Made by a program: the position numbers and the translations under genes. Below are positions 18,759 through 27,057 of a DNA stretch of 64,000 nucleotides, piece after piece (position 1 is the first letter of the stretch; the number at the start of each line of letters is the position of its first letter). The notes below the pieces were generated by a model that had not been told where the DNA came from, ran no database searches, and saw only the letters and a program-made list of their open reading frames with translations. Source of the stretch: Rhodanobacteraceae bacterium (GTDB taxonomy: Bacteria; Pseudomonadota; Gammaproteobacteria; Xanthomonadales; SZUA-5); assembly GCA_016717705.1 (NCBI GenBank), contig JADKFD010000017.1, forward strand, positions 1 through 64,000. The letters run 5' to 3'.

Positions 18759-18785
18759 ATTGGGGGCGAACTGGCTGGGGTCAAG
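18759..18785 (-). promoter_or_regulatory. sigma-32 (RpoH) promoter of the hrcA operon
   Basis: On the minus strand CTTGACC (18785-18779), a 13-base spacer and CCCCAAT (18765-18759) resemble the heat-shock consensus. The expected transcription start near 18752 leaves only a very short leader before the GTG at 18741. Confidence 0.7.
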
Positions 18786-18809
18786 GCCGGGTTGTCGGTT
18801 GTTGGATTG

Positions 18810-18890
18810 GAGCATCGCGCCAGCGCGCTCCTACAATTCCTGCGTCAGTCTTCGCCAGCATCGTAGGAGCGCGCTTGCGCGCGATGCTTC
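18810..18890. repeat. REP-like palindrome pair, family R1 (copy b)
   Basis: Inverted pair of the TAGGAGCGCGC...GCGATGC unit (18810-18836, 18862-18890) between the divergent hrcA and recN genes. One unit carries a two-base deletion in its GC-rich core. Confidence 0.8.
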
Positions 18891-18986
18891 CAGCTACTCA
18901 GGCTCACGCAAGCACCCTGTTGCATCCCCCATCCTGCCCCGGCGATAGTGCCGGTCGCGATTGATCGCCCGGAGCCCACTGTACTC

Positions 18987-20657
18987 ATGCTGCAAAGCCT
19001 CAGCATTCGCGACCTGGCAGTCGTCGGCAGGGTCGATCTGTCGATCGCCACGGGCATGAGCGTGATCACTGGCGAAACCGGGGCGGGCAAGTCGATTCTG
19101 GTCGATGCCCTGTCGCTGGTTGGAGGTGGTCGCGGCGACAGTGGTGCGGTGCGCACCGGCGCCGAGCGCACCGAAATCGCCGCCGAGTTTGACCTCAGCC
19201 AGTTGCCCGCGGCCCGGCAATGGCTGCTGGACCAGGCTCTCGACGACGATCGCAACTGCCTGCTGCGGCGCGTGGTGCGCGCCGATGGCGGTTCGCGCGG
19301 ATTCATCAACGGCCGCGCCGCGACTTTGCTGCAACTGCGCGAACTCGCCGGTCTGCTGGTCGAGATACACGGCCAGCATGAGCACCAGGCACTGCTTTCG
19401 CGTTCGCATCAGCTCGACTTGCTCGACCAGTACGCGCAAAACCGCGAATCGTGTCAGCAGGTGAGCGCGGCAGCGAGCCGCTGGCGCCAACTCACGGCGG
19501 AAATCGATGCACTGCGGCGCAACAACCGGGACGGCAGCGACCTGGTCGATTTCCTGAGCCATGCGCTCGGCGAGCTCAATCAGGCCGACCCGCGCCCGGA
19601 GCGACTGGCCGAACTGGAACAGGATCACCGGCGACTGGCGCATGCCGGCGAACTGATCGAGGGTCTGTCGCGGCTGGAAGAGAGCCTGGCCGGCGACGAT
19701 GGCGCCAGCGTTGAACGCCAGATAGGCCAGGCCCAGCATGAAATCGGCCGATTGCTTGCCTTCGACAGCGAACTCGGCGAAGCCGCCGCTCTGATCGATT
19801 CGGCGTCGGTGCAGTTGAGCGAGGCCATGTCGCTGCTCCGCCGTCGCCGCGAGGCCATCGACCTGGACCCGGCGCGCCTGGCCGAACTCGAACGCGACCT
19901 TGGCCGCCTGCATGCGCTGGCACGCAAGCATCGGGTTGGCATGGACGGACTGGATGGCGTGCGTGCCGACCTTCAGACCCGGCTGGCCAGTGCGCAGGGC
20001 GCCGGTGCCCGACTGGACGAGCTGGAGCGCGAGCAGGCGCAGTGCCTGCGTGAGTATCAGGCCGCGGCACGGGTTCTCGGCCAACGCCGAACCGCTGCCG
20101 CGCAACGCCTGTCCACGCAAGTCACCCTGTTGATGCAGGAACTCGGCATGGCCGGCGGCAGCTTTGTCTGCAGCCTTGAGTCCAAAGCCGCCGACCCGAC
20201 GCCCAACGGCGACGACGAAGTCGAATTTCTGGTGACGGCCAATCCCGGCATGCCGCCGCGACCCTTGCGCAAGGTGGCCTCCGGCGGCGAACTCGCGCGC
20301 ATCAGCCTGGCGATCAAGGTCGCCACCATCGCGCTCGACGACACGCCGGTGCTGGTCTTCGACGAGGTCGATTCGGGTATCGGCGGCGCCGTCGCCGAGA
20401 TTGTCGGGCGCAAGTTGCGCCAGCTCGGACAACGTCGTCAGGTGCTCTGCGTGACCCACCTGCCGCAGGTGGCCGCCTGCGCGCACCACCAGTATCGGGT
20501 CAGCAAGCTCAAGAGCGAGGACCGCACCGAATCGCAGGTCGAAGCGCTGGACGACGCCGGTCGCGTCGCGGAACTGGCGCGCATGCTCGGCGGAGTCGAC
20601 ATCACGGCAGCCACAACCGCGGCAGCGGCGGATCTGTTGCAGCGGTTGGGTGCGTGA
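18987..20657 (+). CDS. recN: DNA repair protein RecN
   Basis: SMC-like ATPase that helps hold and repair broken chromosomes. The 556-residue protein has Walker A GETGAGKS at 29-36, a central coiled coil (about 150-370), the ABC signature VASGGELARISLAIK and Walker B VLVFDEVDSGIGG near the end. The start MLQSLSIRDLAVV matches the family. It is divergent from hrcA, as is typical of the order. I could not find a convincing LexA box. Confidence 0.97.
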   Translation: MLQSLSIRDLAVVGRVDLSIATGMSVITGETGAGKSILVDALSLVGGGRGDSGAVRTGAERTEIAAEFDLSQLPAARQWLLDQALDDDRNCLLRRVVRADGGSRGFINGRAATLLQLRELAGLLVEIHGQHEHQALLSRSHQLDLLDQYAQNRESCQQVSAAASRWRQLTAEIDALRRNNRDGSDLVDFLSHALGELNQADPRPERLAELEQDHRRLAHAGELIEGLSRLEESLAGDDGASVERQIGQAQHEIGRLLAFDSELGEAAALIDSASVQLSEAMSLLRRRREAIDLDPARLAELERDLGRLHALARKHRVGMDGLDGVRADLQTRLASAQGAGARLDELEREQAQCLREYQAAARVLGQRRTAAAQRLSTQVTLLMQELGMAGGSFVCSLESKAADPTPNGDDEVEFLVTANPGMPPRPLRKVASGGELARISLAIKVATIALDDTPVLVFDEVDSGIGGAVAEIVGRKLRQLGQRRQVLCVTHLPQVAACAHHQYRVSKLKSEDRTESQVEALDDAGRVAELARMLGGVDITAATTAAAADLLQRLGA

Positions 20658-20661
20658 GAAA

Positions 20662-20743
20662 GGCATCGCGCGCAAGCGCGCTCCTACAATTTCTCCGTGG
20701 ACTCGCTACGAAGTTGTAGGAGCGCGCTTGCGCGCGATGCCTT
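20662..20743. repeat. REP-like palindrome pair, family R1 (copy c)
   Basis: Near-perfect inverted pair (20662-20690 and 20713-20743) filling the gap between the convergent recN and fur genes. It could act as a bidirectional transcription barrier. Confidence 0.85.
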
Positions 20744-20760
20744 TCACAACAGACACCCGG

Positions 20761-21189
20761 CTACACCTTCTTCGGCCGTACGTACAACACCAGACTGTGG
20801 TCGACCAGATCGTAGCCGGCCCGGTCGGCGATTTCCCGCTGCAGCCGCTCGATCTCGACGTTCTGGAACTCGATCACCTTGCCGGTTTCGACGCAGACCA
20901 TGTGGTCGTGATGGCCATCCGCATCCAGTTCGTACACCGACTGGCCACCCTCGAAGTGATGGCGAACGACGATTCCAGCCGCCTCGAACTGGTTCAGCAC
21001 GCGGTAAACCGTCGCCAGACCAATGTCATCGCCCTGATCCAGCAACTCCCGGTAGCAGTCCTCGGCGGTCATGTGCTTCTTCTGCGCATTGCTCAGAATG
21101 TCCAGGATGCGCATGCGCGGATGCGTCACCTTGAGCCCGACCTTGCGCAAGTCCTGGCTCTCCACGGTTCGCTCTGCGCGCTCGGGCAT
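20761..21189 (-). CDS. fur: ferric uptake regulator Fur
   Basis: Iron-responsive transcription repressor. The 142-residue protein has winged-helix segments LKVTHPRMRILDIL and DIGLATVYRVLNQFEAAG, then the metal-binding HHFEGGQSVYELDADGHHDH. The usual CxxC zinc pair is incomplete (only VCVETGKV), so the structural zinc site may differ. The start at 21189 (MPERAERTV) is chosen over an upstream open stretch that would run into bamE. It diverges from bamE with an 85-base gap. Confidence 0.95.
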   Translation of the reverse strand: MPERAERTVESQDLRKVGLKVTHPRMRILDILSNAQKKHMTAEDCYRELLDQGDDIGLATVYRVLNQFEAAGIVVRHHFEGGQSVYELDADGHHDHMVCVETGKVIEFQNVEIERLQREIADRAGYDLVDHSLVLYVRPKKV

Positions 21190-21274
21190 GTTGTCCACCT
21201 TCTCGTTCGTTGGGGTCGGGTTGATCCCTGCGTCTGTATTATCCACCGCTTCGAGCAGCTGACGTGGAATTCTG

Positions 21275-21658
21275 ATGCGAGTACTTTTTGCGCTGACCCT
21301 GGCCGTGGCGCTGTCTGGCTGCGGCGTGCTGTACAAACAACCGGTACAGCAGGGCAACCTGCTCGAGGACGACCAGGTCGATGCCTTGAAACCCGGCATG
21401 ACCAAGCGTCAGGTCTCCCTGGTACTGGGCTCTCCCGCGTTGTCCAGCCCGTTTCGCGAAGATCGCTGGGACTATGTCTCCAGCTACAAGGATGGCGATG
21501 GCACGGTAGATCTCAAGCGACTGACGGTGATCTTCGAAAACGATGTCCTGGTCCGCATCGAAGGCGATTACGAGCCGGGCAAGGGCGTCAAGGCAAAGGG
21601 TGCGATGCCTGAGGCGCCGAAGACCGAGCCTGAGGACAAGGACAAGGCCAAGGGCTGA
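21275..21658 (+). CDS. bamE: outer-membrane assembly lipoprotein BamE (SmpA/OmlA)
   Basis: Small lipoprotein of the BAM complex, which inserts beta-barrel proteins into the outer membrane. The 127-residue protein has a lipobox VALSGC with Cys16, then LKPGMTKRQVSLVLGSP, the SmpA/OmlA signature, and DRWDYVSSYKDG. It has a charged Lys/Glu-rich tail. Divergence from fur matches the known arrangement in xanthomonads. Confidence 0.95.
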   Translation: MRVLFALTLAVALSGCGVLYKQPVQQGNLLEDDQVDALKPGMTKRQVSLVLGSPALSSPFREDRWDYVSSYKDGDGTVDLKRLTVIFENDVLVRIEGDYEPGKGVKAKGAMPEAPKTEPEDKDKAKG

Positions 21659-21708
21659 GCGCCCAGCAGCGTTCGGCAAGGGCTTGCGCGCCAGCGCCCG
21701 GTACCGAA

Positions 21709-23184
21709 TCAAGGCTCTCCGAGCAACCGCTGCAGTCGCGCGGTTTCGGCACTGCCCGGACAGCTGACATACAGACGGCCACCGATGCGTTGAAAGCCGG
21801 CGTGATCGCCCGCTTCGTGGCACGCCAAGGCCACTCGCAGCGCGAGGCGCCGCGCGTCTTCGCCCGGTTCGGCGGCATCCAGCAATGACAGTGTCATGCG
21901 CTCGGCTGCCGCCAGTCGACCGCCCTGCACCCAGCGCGCCCCCAATGCCGCCAGTTCCGCCTCGGTCAATTGAGGCTTGCCGCCGCTCGCGATCGAGTAC
22001 TCGCCGAACAACGCAATGTCCTCGTCCAGGCTCGCCAGCGGCTTCAGCTGCCCGAGCAGCAACTGGCGCGCGGCGGCATGCCAATTTTCGTCGCTGGGGC
22101 GGTCGCGCCAGGCGCGCAGACGCAGGCGCCAGGCCTCGCGGTCCCTGGGGAATTTCTCGACCAGACGACCAGTCATCTCGCGCGCCGCCGAAAATTCGAG
22201 CTTGCCCAGGGCCAGCCGCGCCTGCGCGAACCAGTCGACACCCTGTTCCGCTTCGACCTCCTCGTCCAGCACCTCGCGGCGTTCCCATCCGAGCTTGCGA
22301 ATGGCGAAACACGCCAGGGCGCCGGTCATGATGCCGCCAGCATGCGCATCGAATCCGATTCCGGCATCCGGACTCGACCACATGTGCCAGAGTTCCCAGC
22401 CCAACCAGAACGGCAGCAGGGCCAACGCCGGCACGCGCACATAATCGAAATACACGAAGGCCCAATAGAACACGCGGATCTTGCGCATGCCCCAGATGAC
22501 ACAGCAGGCGCCCATCAGGCCGGCGATCGCGCCCGATGCACCCAGCGCGCTGCCGAATTCGCCGAAGTGTCGCAACACACTGAGCATGCCGCCGCCAAAT
22601 CCGGCCAGCAGATAGACCCCGAGGAACAACCAGGGCCCGAGCGCCGCCTCGGTCATCAGACCGAGCACCGCCAGGAACAGCATGTTGCCGAGCAGATGAC
22701 CGCCGTCGGCATGCAGGAACATCGACGCCATGTGGCGCAGCACCGACGGTTCATGGAACAGCAGCATGTACTTCGGCGTAAAGGCGAACGCCAATTGCCG
22801 CTCGACTTGCGCGCGATCGCTGCGCCAGCGCTGCATCAGCGCGCTGTCGCTGGTTTCGACGGGCGGATTCCTGCCCAGCCGGGTGGTCAGCAAAGGATCC
22901 ATGGCCTGCAACTCGACCGCAGTGCGCGAGCGTTGCGGCTCGGGCCAGTGCGGCAGGCTCGCCGCCAGATCGGCGCGACTGCGCGCGAGCAGATGCTGCT
23001 GCAGCACCGGCATTTCCAGTTCGATCAGTCCGCTGCGGCGATAGATCTCGGCCGCATTGCGGTAAGCGGATTCGTCACGCGACTGGAAGCCGAAGTGGAT
23101 GAGGACGTTGAGCACGATCAGCAGCGCCGTGACCCAGGGAAAACGGGCCAGGGTCAAACGCTGATGCAGCGGGACGATCAGCAC
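21709..23184 (-). CDS. rhomboid family intramembrane serine protease with TPR-like C-terminus
   Basis: A 491-residue inner-membrane protease. The serine of GASGAIAG (about 217) and the histidine of DAHAGG (about 281) form the catalytic dyad, and HLLGN (163-167) is the conserved HxxxN of the oxyanion region. A long, soluble loop of about 100 residues separates the first helix from the core. After the last helix, about 190 helical residues resemble tetratricopeptide repeats, a likely protein-binding platform. It ends one base before the downstream beta-barrel gene's 5' neighbourhood and both lie on one strand. Confidence 0.85.
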   Translation of the reverse strand: MLIVPLHQRLTLARFPWVTALLIVLNVLIHFGFQSRDESAYRNAAEIYRRSGLIELEMPVLQQHLLARSRADLAASLPHWPEPQRSRTAVELQAMDPLLTTRLGRNPPVETSDSALMQRWRSDRAQVERQLAFAFTPKYMLLFHEPSVLRHMASMFLHADGGHLLGNMLFLAVLGLMTEAALGPWLFLGVYLLAGFGGGMLSVLRHFGEFGSALGASGAIAGLMGACCVIWGMRKIRVFYWAFVYFDYVRVPALALLPFWLGWELWHMWSSPDAGIGFDAHAGGIMTGALACFAIRKLGWERREVLDEEVEAEQGVDWFAQARLALGKLEFSAAREMTGRLVEKFPRDREAWRLRLRAWRDRPSDENWHAAARQLLLGQLKPLASLDEDIALFGEYSIASGGKPQLTEAELAALGARWVQGGRLAAAERMTLSLLDAAEPGEDARRLALRVALACHEAGDHAGFQRIGGRLYVSCPGSAETARLQRLLGEP

Positions 23185-23185
23185 G

Positions 23186-24031
23186 TCACCAACGCCAGAT
23201 CAACGCTGCCTGCAGGCCGGTCAGGTCCAGGTGCAAGCGACCGGTCAGATCGTCGCGCGTGGTTTGCGCGTCGAGCCGGGCTCCCGCGTAGCGCAGCGCA
23301 AGCGTCGCGTGCTCGGTCAGCCCGTACTCGATGCCGGCATTGAAGTCATAGACGGTGCCGTCGATGTGATTGATCTTGGCCTTGAATACCGCGGCGCGCA
23401 TGACCAGTCGCCAGTGCTCCCCCAGTCGCTCACGATACTCGGCGCCGAGCACCGCCACCGGCAGATCACCGCGTACCTGCGCGTCGACCGGCTCCGTTTG
23501 TGCGCCGCCGGGCAGGTTCTCCACGGCCAGTTTCAGCCCCAGTCGGTACTGCAATGCGCCGACGCTGAGCCCCAGCGCCCGCTGTTCGTTGGCCAACACC
23601 CAGCCGATGTACTCGACCGACCACACATCCAGGTTGATCTCGCCGGTGATCCGCGAGTTGATCGTGAACACCTCATCGTCGAACACGATGTCGCGATTGA
23701 TGGTTTTGTCGCCCTGGCGCCCGTAGCGTTGCGCCCGCGCACCGAATTCATGACGTTCGAAAGGCCGCCAGCGCAGCGCCAGCAAGCGGCTGCTGTCGCG
23801 CCCGGCGACATCGAGGTCGCGACTGAGATCGATGTCGGTCCCGAGCGAACCGGCACTGCCATCGATGCCGACCGTGCCACCGAGTTCGCTGGCGCTGATG
23901 CCAATCTCGACGGTTCCACGATCGAGCACGCCGGGGGTCTGCGCATCGGCCAATCGAAAAAAGGCATCAGGTCCGCAAAGAACGCAAAGGACGCAAAGGA
24001 AAGCCAAACCTGGAGTTTCCCTCGCAGTCAT
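23186..24031 (-). CDS. outer-membrane beta-barrel protein with repeat-derived signal peptide
   Basis: A 281-residue protein with alternating hydrophobic strands, many Tyr/Arg at strand ends and a C-terminal Trp (LIWRW), as in outer-membrane barrels. No specific family is recognised. The start at 24031 is preferred; an open frame reaching 24199 would overlap prpC. The resulting N-terminus has Arg4, a hydrophobic stretch FLCVLCVLCG and the cleavage-like site ADA/QT near residue 30. Residues 10-20 of this signal peptide are encoded by one arm of a tandem inverted repeat. It precedes the rhomboid gene by one base, so the two are probably co-transcribed. Confidence 0.7.
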   Translation of the reverse strand: MTARETPGLAFLCVLCVLCGPDAFFRLADAQTPGVLDRGTVEIGISASELGGTVGIDGSAGSLGTDIDLSRDLDVAGRDSSRLLALRWRPFERHEFGARAQRYGRQGDKTINRDIVFDDEVFTINSRITGEINLDVWSVEYIGWVLANEQRALGLSVGALQYRLGLKLAVENLPGGAQTEPVDAQVRGDLPVAVLGAEYRERLGEHWRLVMRAAVFKAKINHIDGTVYDFNAGIEYGLTEHATLALRYAGARLDAQTTRDDLTGRLHLDLTGLQAALIWRW

Positions 24032-24065
24032 TGCTTTCTTTGCGTCCTTTGCGTTCTTTGCGGAC
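23971..24065. repeat. inverted tandem repeat H8 (9-base unit GCAAAGRAC)
   Basis: The left arm (23971-24003) and right arm (24034-24065) are almost perfect reverse complements built from the units GCAAAGAAC, GCAAAGGAC and GCAAAGG. They are separated by 30 bases. The organisation is like the heptamer loci but with a 9-base unit. The left arm lies inside the beta-barrel gene. Confidence 0.85.
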
Positions 24066-24119
24066 AGAAAAACTTTGTTTATCAACGCGTTGACTGACAC
24101 GCGTGTCGAATGTGCGGCG

Positions 24120-25277
24120 TCACCCGCGCTGATCAATGGGATCCCAGGCGCGTTCGTCGGGGCCGTTGTAGTTGGCGCTCGGGCGAATGATCTTCCCATC
24201 CTGGCGCTGTTCGATCACGTGCGCGGTCCAGCCACTGGTGCGCGAGATCACGAACAGCGGCGTGAACATCGCCGTGGGCACACCCATCATGTGGTAGCTG
24301 GACGCGCTGTACCAATCGAGGTTGGGGAACATCTTCTTCAGCTCCCACATCAGGCTCTCGATGCGCTCGGACACCGCGAACAGGCGCCGGTTGCCGCCGT
24401 CCTCGCAAAGGCGACGGCTGATGTCCTTGATGATCACATTGCGCGGATCGGACACCGTGTACACCGGATGGCCGAAGCCGATGACGATTTCCTTGCGCTC
24501 GACGCGGGCGCGGATGTCGGCCTCGGCCTCGTCGGCGTCGCGGTAGCGCGCGATGATCTCCATGGCGACTTCATTGGCGCCGCCGTGCTTGGGACCGCGC
24601 AGCGCGCCGATGGCGCCGGTGACGGCCGAGTACATGTCCGAACCGGTCCCGGCGATGACCCGCGCGGCAAAGGTGCTGGCATTGAACTCGTGCTCGGCAT
24701 ACAGGACCAGCGACTGGTCCAGCGCGCGCGTGTGCAGATCGCTCGGACGGCGGCTGTGCAGCAGGTGCAGGAAATGCGCGGCGATACTGTCGTCATCGGT
24801 TTCGACATCGATGCGCGAACCGGAATGGCTGAAGTGATACCAGTACAGCAGCATCGAACCAAAGCTCGCCATCAGCCGATCGGCAATGTCGCGCGCCTCG
24901 GCCAGCGGGTGCGCTTCCTTCTCCGGCAGCACGGCGCCGAGCACGGATGCTCCGGTGCGCATCACGTCCATCGGGTGGGTCGAAGGCGGCAGCATCTCCA
25001 GGGCGTCCTGCACGATCGCCGGCAGCCCGCGCAGCCGCTTGAGCTTGGTTTTGTAGGCCTTCAGCTCGGCGGCTGTCGGCAGGTGTCCGTAGACCAGCAG
25101 GTGAGCCACCTCTTCGAAACCGGCGTGCCGCGCCAGGTCATGAATGTCATAGCCGCGATAATGCAGGTCGTTACCGGAACGTCCTACGGTGCACAGGGCG
25201 GTGTTGCCGGCAGCTACGCCGGACAGCGCAACGGACTTCTTCGCCTTGGGCAGGACTTGGGCTTCGGTGTCGCTCAT
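24120..25277 (-). CDS. prpC: 2-methylcitrate synthase
   Basis: Condenses propionyl-CoA with oxaloacetate in the methylcitrate cycle. The 385-residue protein has the citrate-synthase landmarks YRGYDIHDLA, GPKHGGANE, GFGHPVYTVSDPR and MGVPTAMFTPLFVISRTSGWTAHV. The short length and YRGYDIHDLA favour PrpC over GltA. The start MSDTEAQVL at 25277 is preferred over a Met 12 codons earlier. It lies 215 bases after prpB; a palindrome pair occupies part of that gap. Confidence 0.92.
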   Translation of the reverse strand: MSDTEAQVLPKAKKSVALSGVAAGNTALCTVGRSGNDLHYRGYDIHDLARHAGFEEVAHLLVYGHLPTAAELKAYKTKLKRLRGLPAIVQDALEMLPPSTHPMDVMRTGASVLGAVLPEKEAHPLAEARDIADRLMASFGSMLLYWYHFSHSGSRIDVETDDDSIAAHFLHLLHSRRPSDLHTRALDQSLVLYAEHEFNASTFAARVIAGTGSDMYSAVTGAIGALRGPKHGGANEVAMEIIARYRDADEAEADIRARVERKEIVIGFGHPVYTVSDPRNVIIKDISRRLCEDGGNRRLFAVSERIESLMWELKKMFPNLDWYSASSYHMMGVPTAMFTPLFVISRTSGWTAHVIEQRQDGKIIRPSANYNGPDERAWDPIDQRG

Positions 25278-25395
25278 CGGGGACTCCCCACGTTGTTTCG
25301 AGGTGCCCTGCACCGCCTCGGCGCATGCAGGTAACCGGTGATTCTAGCCATGCGCGAAGCGGCATGAACTTGGCCGATAGGCGTATGCCGCCGGA

Positions 25396-25475
25396 AGCAT
25401 CGCGCGCGAGCGCGCTCCTACAATTCCTGCGTGGATTGACGCTACTTTTGTAGGAACGCGCTTGCACGCGATGCG
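25396..25475. repeat. REP-like palindrome pair, family R1 (copy d)
   Basis: Inverted pair (25396-25424, 25447-25475) between prpB and prpC. The second unit has two substitutions (GGAACGCGCTTGCACGCG), so this copy is drifting. Confidence 0.8.
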
Positions 25476-25492
25476 CTTGATCGCGGGCAGCC

Positions 25493-26371
25493 TCATCCCT
25501 TGCCGAACAGACTGTCGATCTTCTGCTCGTACTGGTGATAGCCGAGCACGTCGTACAACTCCATGCGCGTCTGCATGCGGTCGACCACGCTGCTCTGCGT
25601 GCGCTCCTGCCGGATGGCGCCGTAGATGCCTTCGGCTGCCTTGGCCATCGCGCGGAAAGCCGACAACGGGTAGATGATCATCGCGATGCCGATGGCGCCG
25701 AGTTCGTCGACAGTGAAATACGGCGTCTTGCCGAACTCGGTCAGATTGGCCAGCACCGGAATCTTCAGCGCAGCGATGAAGCGTTGGTACTCGGGAATGG
25801 TGGTGCAGGCCTCGGCAAAGATCACGTCGGCACCGGCTTCCTGGGCGGCGACTGAGCGATCGATGGCCGAATCAATGCCTTCGACCGCGAGCGCGTCCGT
25901 ACGCGCAACGATCAGGAATTGCTCGTCGATACGACCATCCACCGCCGCCTTGATGCGATCGGCAAAGTCTTCCCTGGCCACCACCGCCTTGCCTGGGCGA
26001 TGGCCGCAGCGCTTGGCCTGGACCTGATCTTCGATGTGACAGGCGGCCGCGCCGGCACGGATGAACTCCTTGACCGTGCGCTGGATGTTGAACACCGCGC
26101 CCCAACCGGTGTCGGCGTCCACCAGCAGCGGCAACGCGGTGGCACCGCTGATGCGACGGATGTCCTCGCAGACATTGTCGAGGCTGGTCATGCCCAGGTC
26201 CGGCAAGCCATAACTGGCATTGGCGATGCCGGCGCCGGAGACGTACAGCGCCTTGAAACCGGCACGCTCGGCCTGCATCGCGGCAAATGCGTTGATGGCG
26301 CCGGGCAGTTGCAGCGGCTTCTCGGCGAGCATGGCGGCGCGCATGCGGGCGCCAGCGGAATGGTGGGACAT
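25493..26371 (-). CDS. prpB: 2-methylisocitrate lyase
   Basis: Splits 2-methylisocitrate into pyruvate and succinate, the last step of the methylcitrate cycle. The 292-residue protein has the family signatures DADTGWGAVFNIQRTV and the active-site loop KRCGHRPGK. YVSGAGIANASYGLPDLG near the start is also typical. The ATG at 26371 has GGAGC upstream. prpD/acnD and a PrpR regulator are not in the window. Confidence 0.95.
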   Translation of the reverse strand: MSHHSAGARMRAAMLAEKPLQLPGAINAFAAMQAERAGFKALYVSGAGIANASYGLPDLGMTSLDNVCEDIRRISGATALPLLVDADTGWGAVFNIQRTVKEFIRAGAAACHIEDQVQAKRCGHRPGKAVVAREDFADRIKAAVDGRIDEQFLIVARTDALAVEGIDSAIDRSVAAQEAGADVIFAEACTTIPEYQRFIAALKIPVLANLTEFGKTPYFTVDELGAIGIAMIIYPLSAFRAMAKAAEGIYGAIRQERTQSSVVDRMQTRMELYDVLGYHQYEQKIDSLFGKG

Positions 26372-26390
26372 TGGGTTGCTCCTTCGGAGC

Positions 26391-26534
26391 AGCAACTGGC
26401 AACTAGCGGGTAGCGATTAGGGCGCGAAAACCGTGCCTTGCTGCAAGTTTGAGATCGACGCTAGACAACCAGCGACGAGGCCACGCAAGCACGCCCCAAT
26501 CGCTAGTTGCTAGTTGCTATTTGCCAGTTGCCGC
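26391..26534. repeat. inverted heptamer repeat H5 (unit RGCAACT)
   Basis: The left arm AGCAACT-GGCAACT-AGCGGGT-AGCGATT (26391-26418) matches the reverse complement of the right arm (26492-26534), which reads GGCAACT-GGCAAAT-AGCAACT-AGCAACT-AGCGATT. The right arm has one additional unit. The loop is about 66 bases. It lies between prpB and the downstream end of the upstream hypothetical gene. Confidence 0.8.
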
Positions 26535-26537
26535 TTT

Positions 26538-26945
26538 TCAGTAGTCCGCTTCCAGCCGGAAGCGCACATTGTTGGTCTGCGCGATTTCCAGCACCTTCTC
26601 GAACTCCTTGAGCTCCTCCAGCAGCGCCTTGGCGCGCTTGATCGAGTCCGGGTCGGATTCGATGTAGCCGGCCAAAGCGCGCACGGTGTCCAGGCCATCG
26701 CTGGCATCGAACCAGTGCGCGCCACCGGCGGTAGCTGCGAAGCCACCGAGGTCCCAGCCTTCCTGTTCGACCAGCTCGGACATGTCCTCGCCGTCATTGG
26801 CGATGAAATCCGCCAGCCGCGTGACACCGATCTCGTCGGTGATTTCGTCGAGACGGTCCATCATCTTTGCCATGGCCTTGCCGGCCGGCATGATGTCGAT
26901 CTCATCGAGGTTCTGTTCGAGGTTGATGTAGAAGCTTTCGGACAT
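26538..26945 (-). CDS. conserved hypothetical acidic protein
   Basis: A 135-residue soluble acidic protein, mostly helical, starting MSESFYINLEQNLDEIDIMP. No catalytic motif or known domain is recognised. It is bracketed by heptamer repeats on both sides (26391-26534 and 26949-26985). It lies on the same strand between mdh and prpB, and the codon usage resembles its neighbours. Confidence 0.7.
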   Translation of the reverse strand: MSESFYINLEQNLDEIDIMPAGKAMAKMMDRLDEITDEIGVTRLADFIANDGEDMSELVEQEGWDLGGFAATAGGAHWFDASDGLDTVRALAGYIESDPDSIKRAKALLEELKEFEKVLEIAQTNNVRFRLEADY

Positions 26946-26948
26946 GAG

Positions 26949-26985
26949 AGCAGTGAATAGTGAGTAGTGAGTAGTGGCAAGTAAG
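26949..26985. repeat. single heptamer tract H6 (unit AGTGAGT)
   Basis: AGTGAAT-AGTGAGT-AGTGAGT-AGTGGCA directly upstream of the hypothetical gene. No reverse-complement partner is seen nearby. The same unit builds the pair at 33091 and 33541. Confidence 0.7.
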
Positions 26986-27057
26986 CTGGCAGGAAAAGGA
27001 AACGTCAGCCCGGCGGGTGCGCGTCAGCGCGTTCACCGGGGCACGCCAAGGCAGGCT

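Noticed and set aside
18960..18995. LexA (SOS) box before recN
   Set aside because: CTGT is present but the ACAG half at eight bases is not; no good match to xanthomonad LexA sites either.
23966..24199. N-terminal extension of the beta-barrel protein up to 24199
   Set aside because: It would overlap the end of prpC and read both repeat arms (KNAKDAKK). The Met at 24031 gives a plausible signal peptide.
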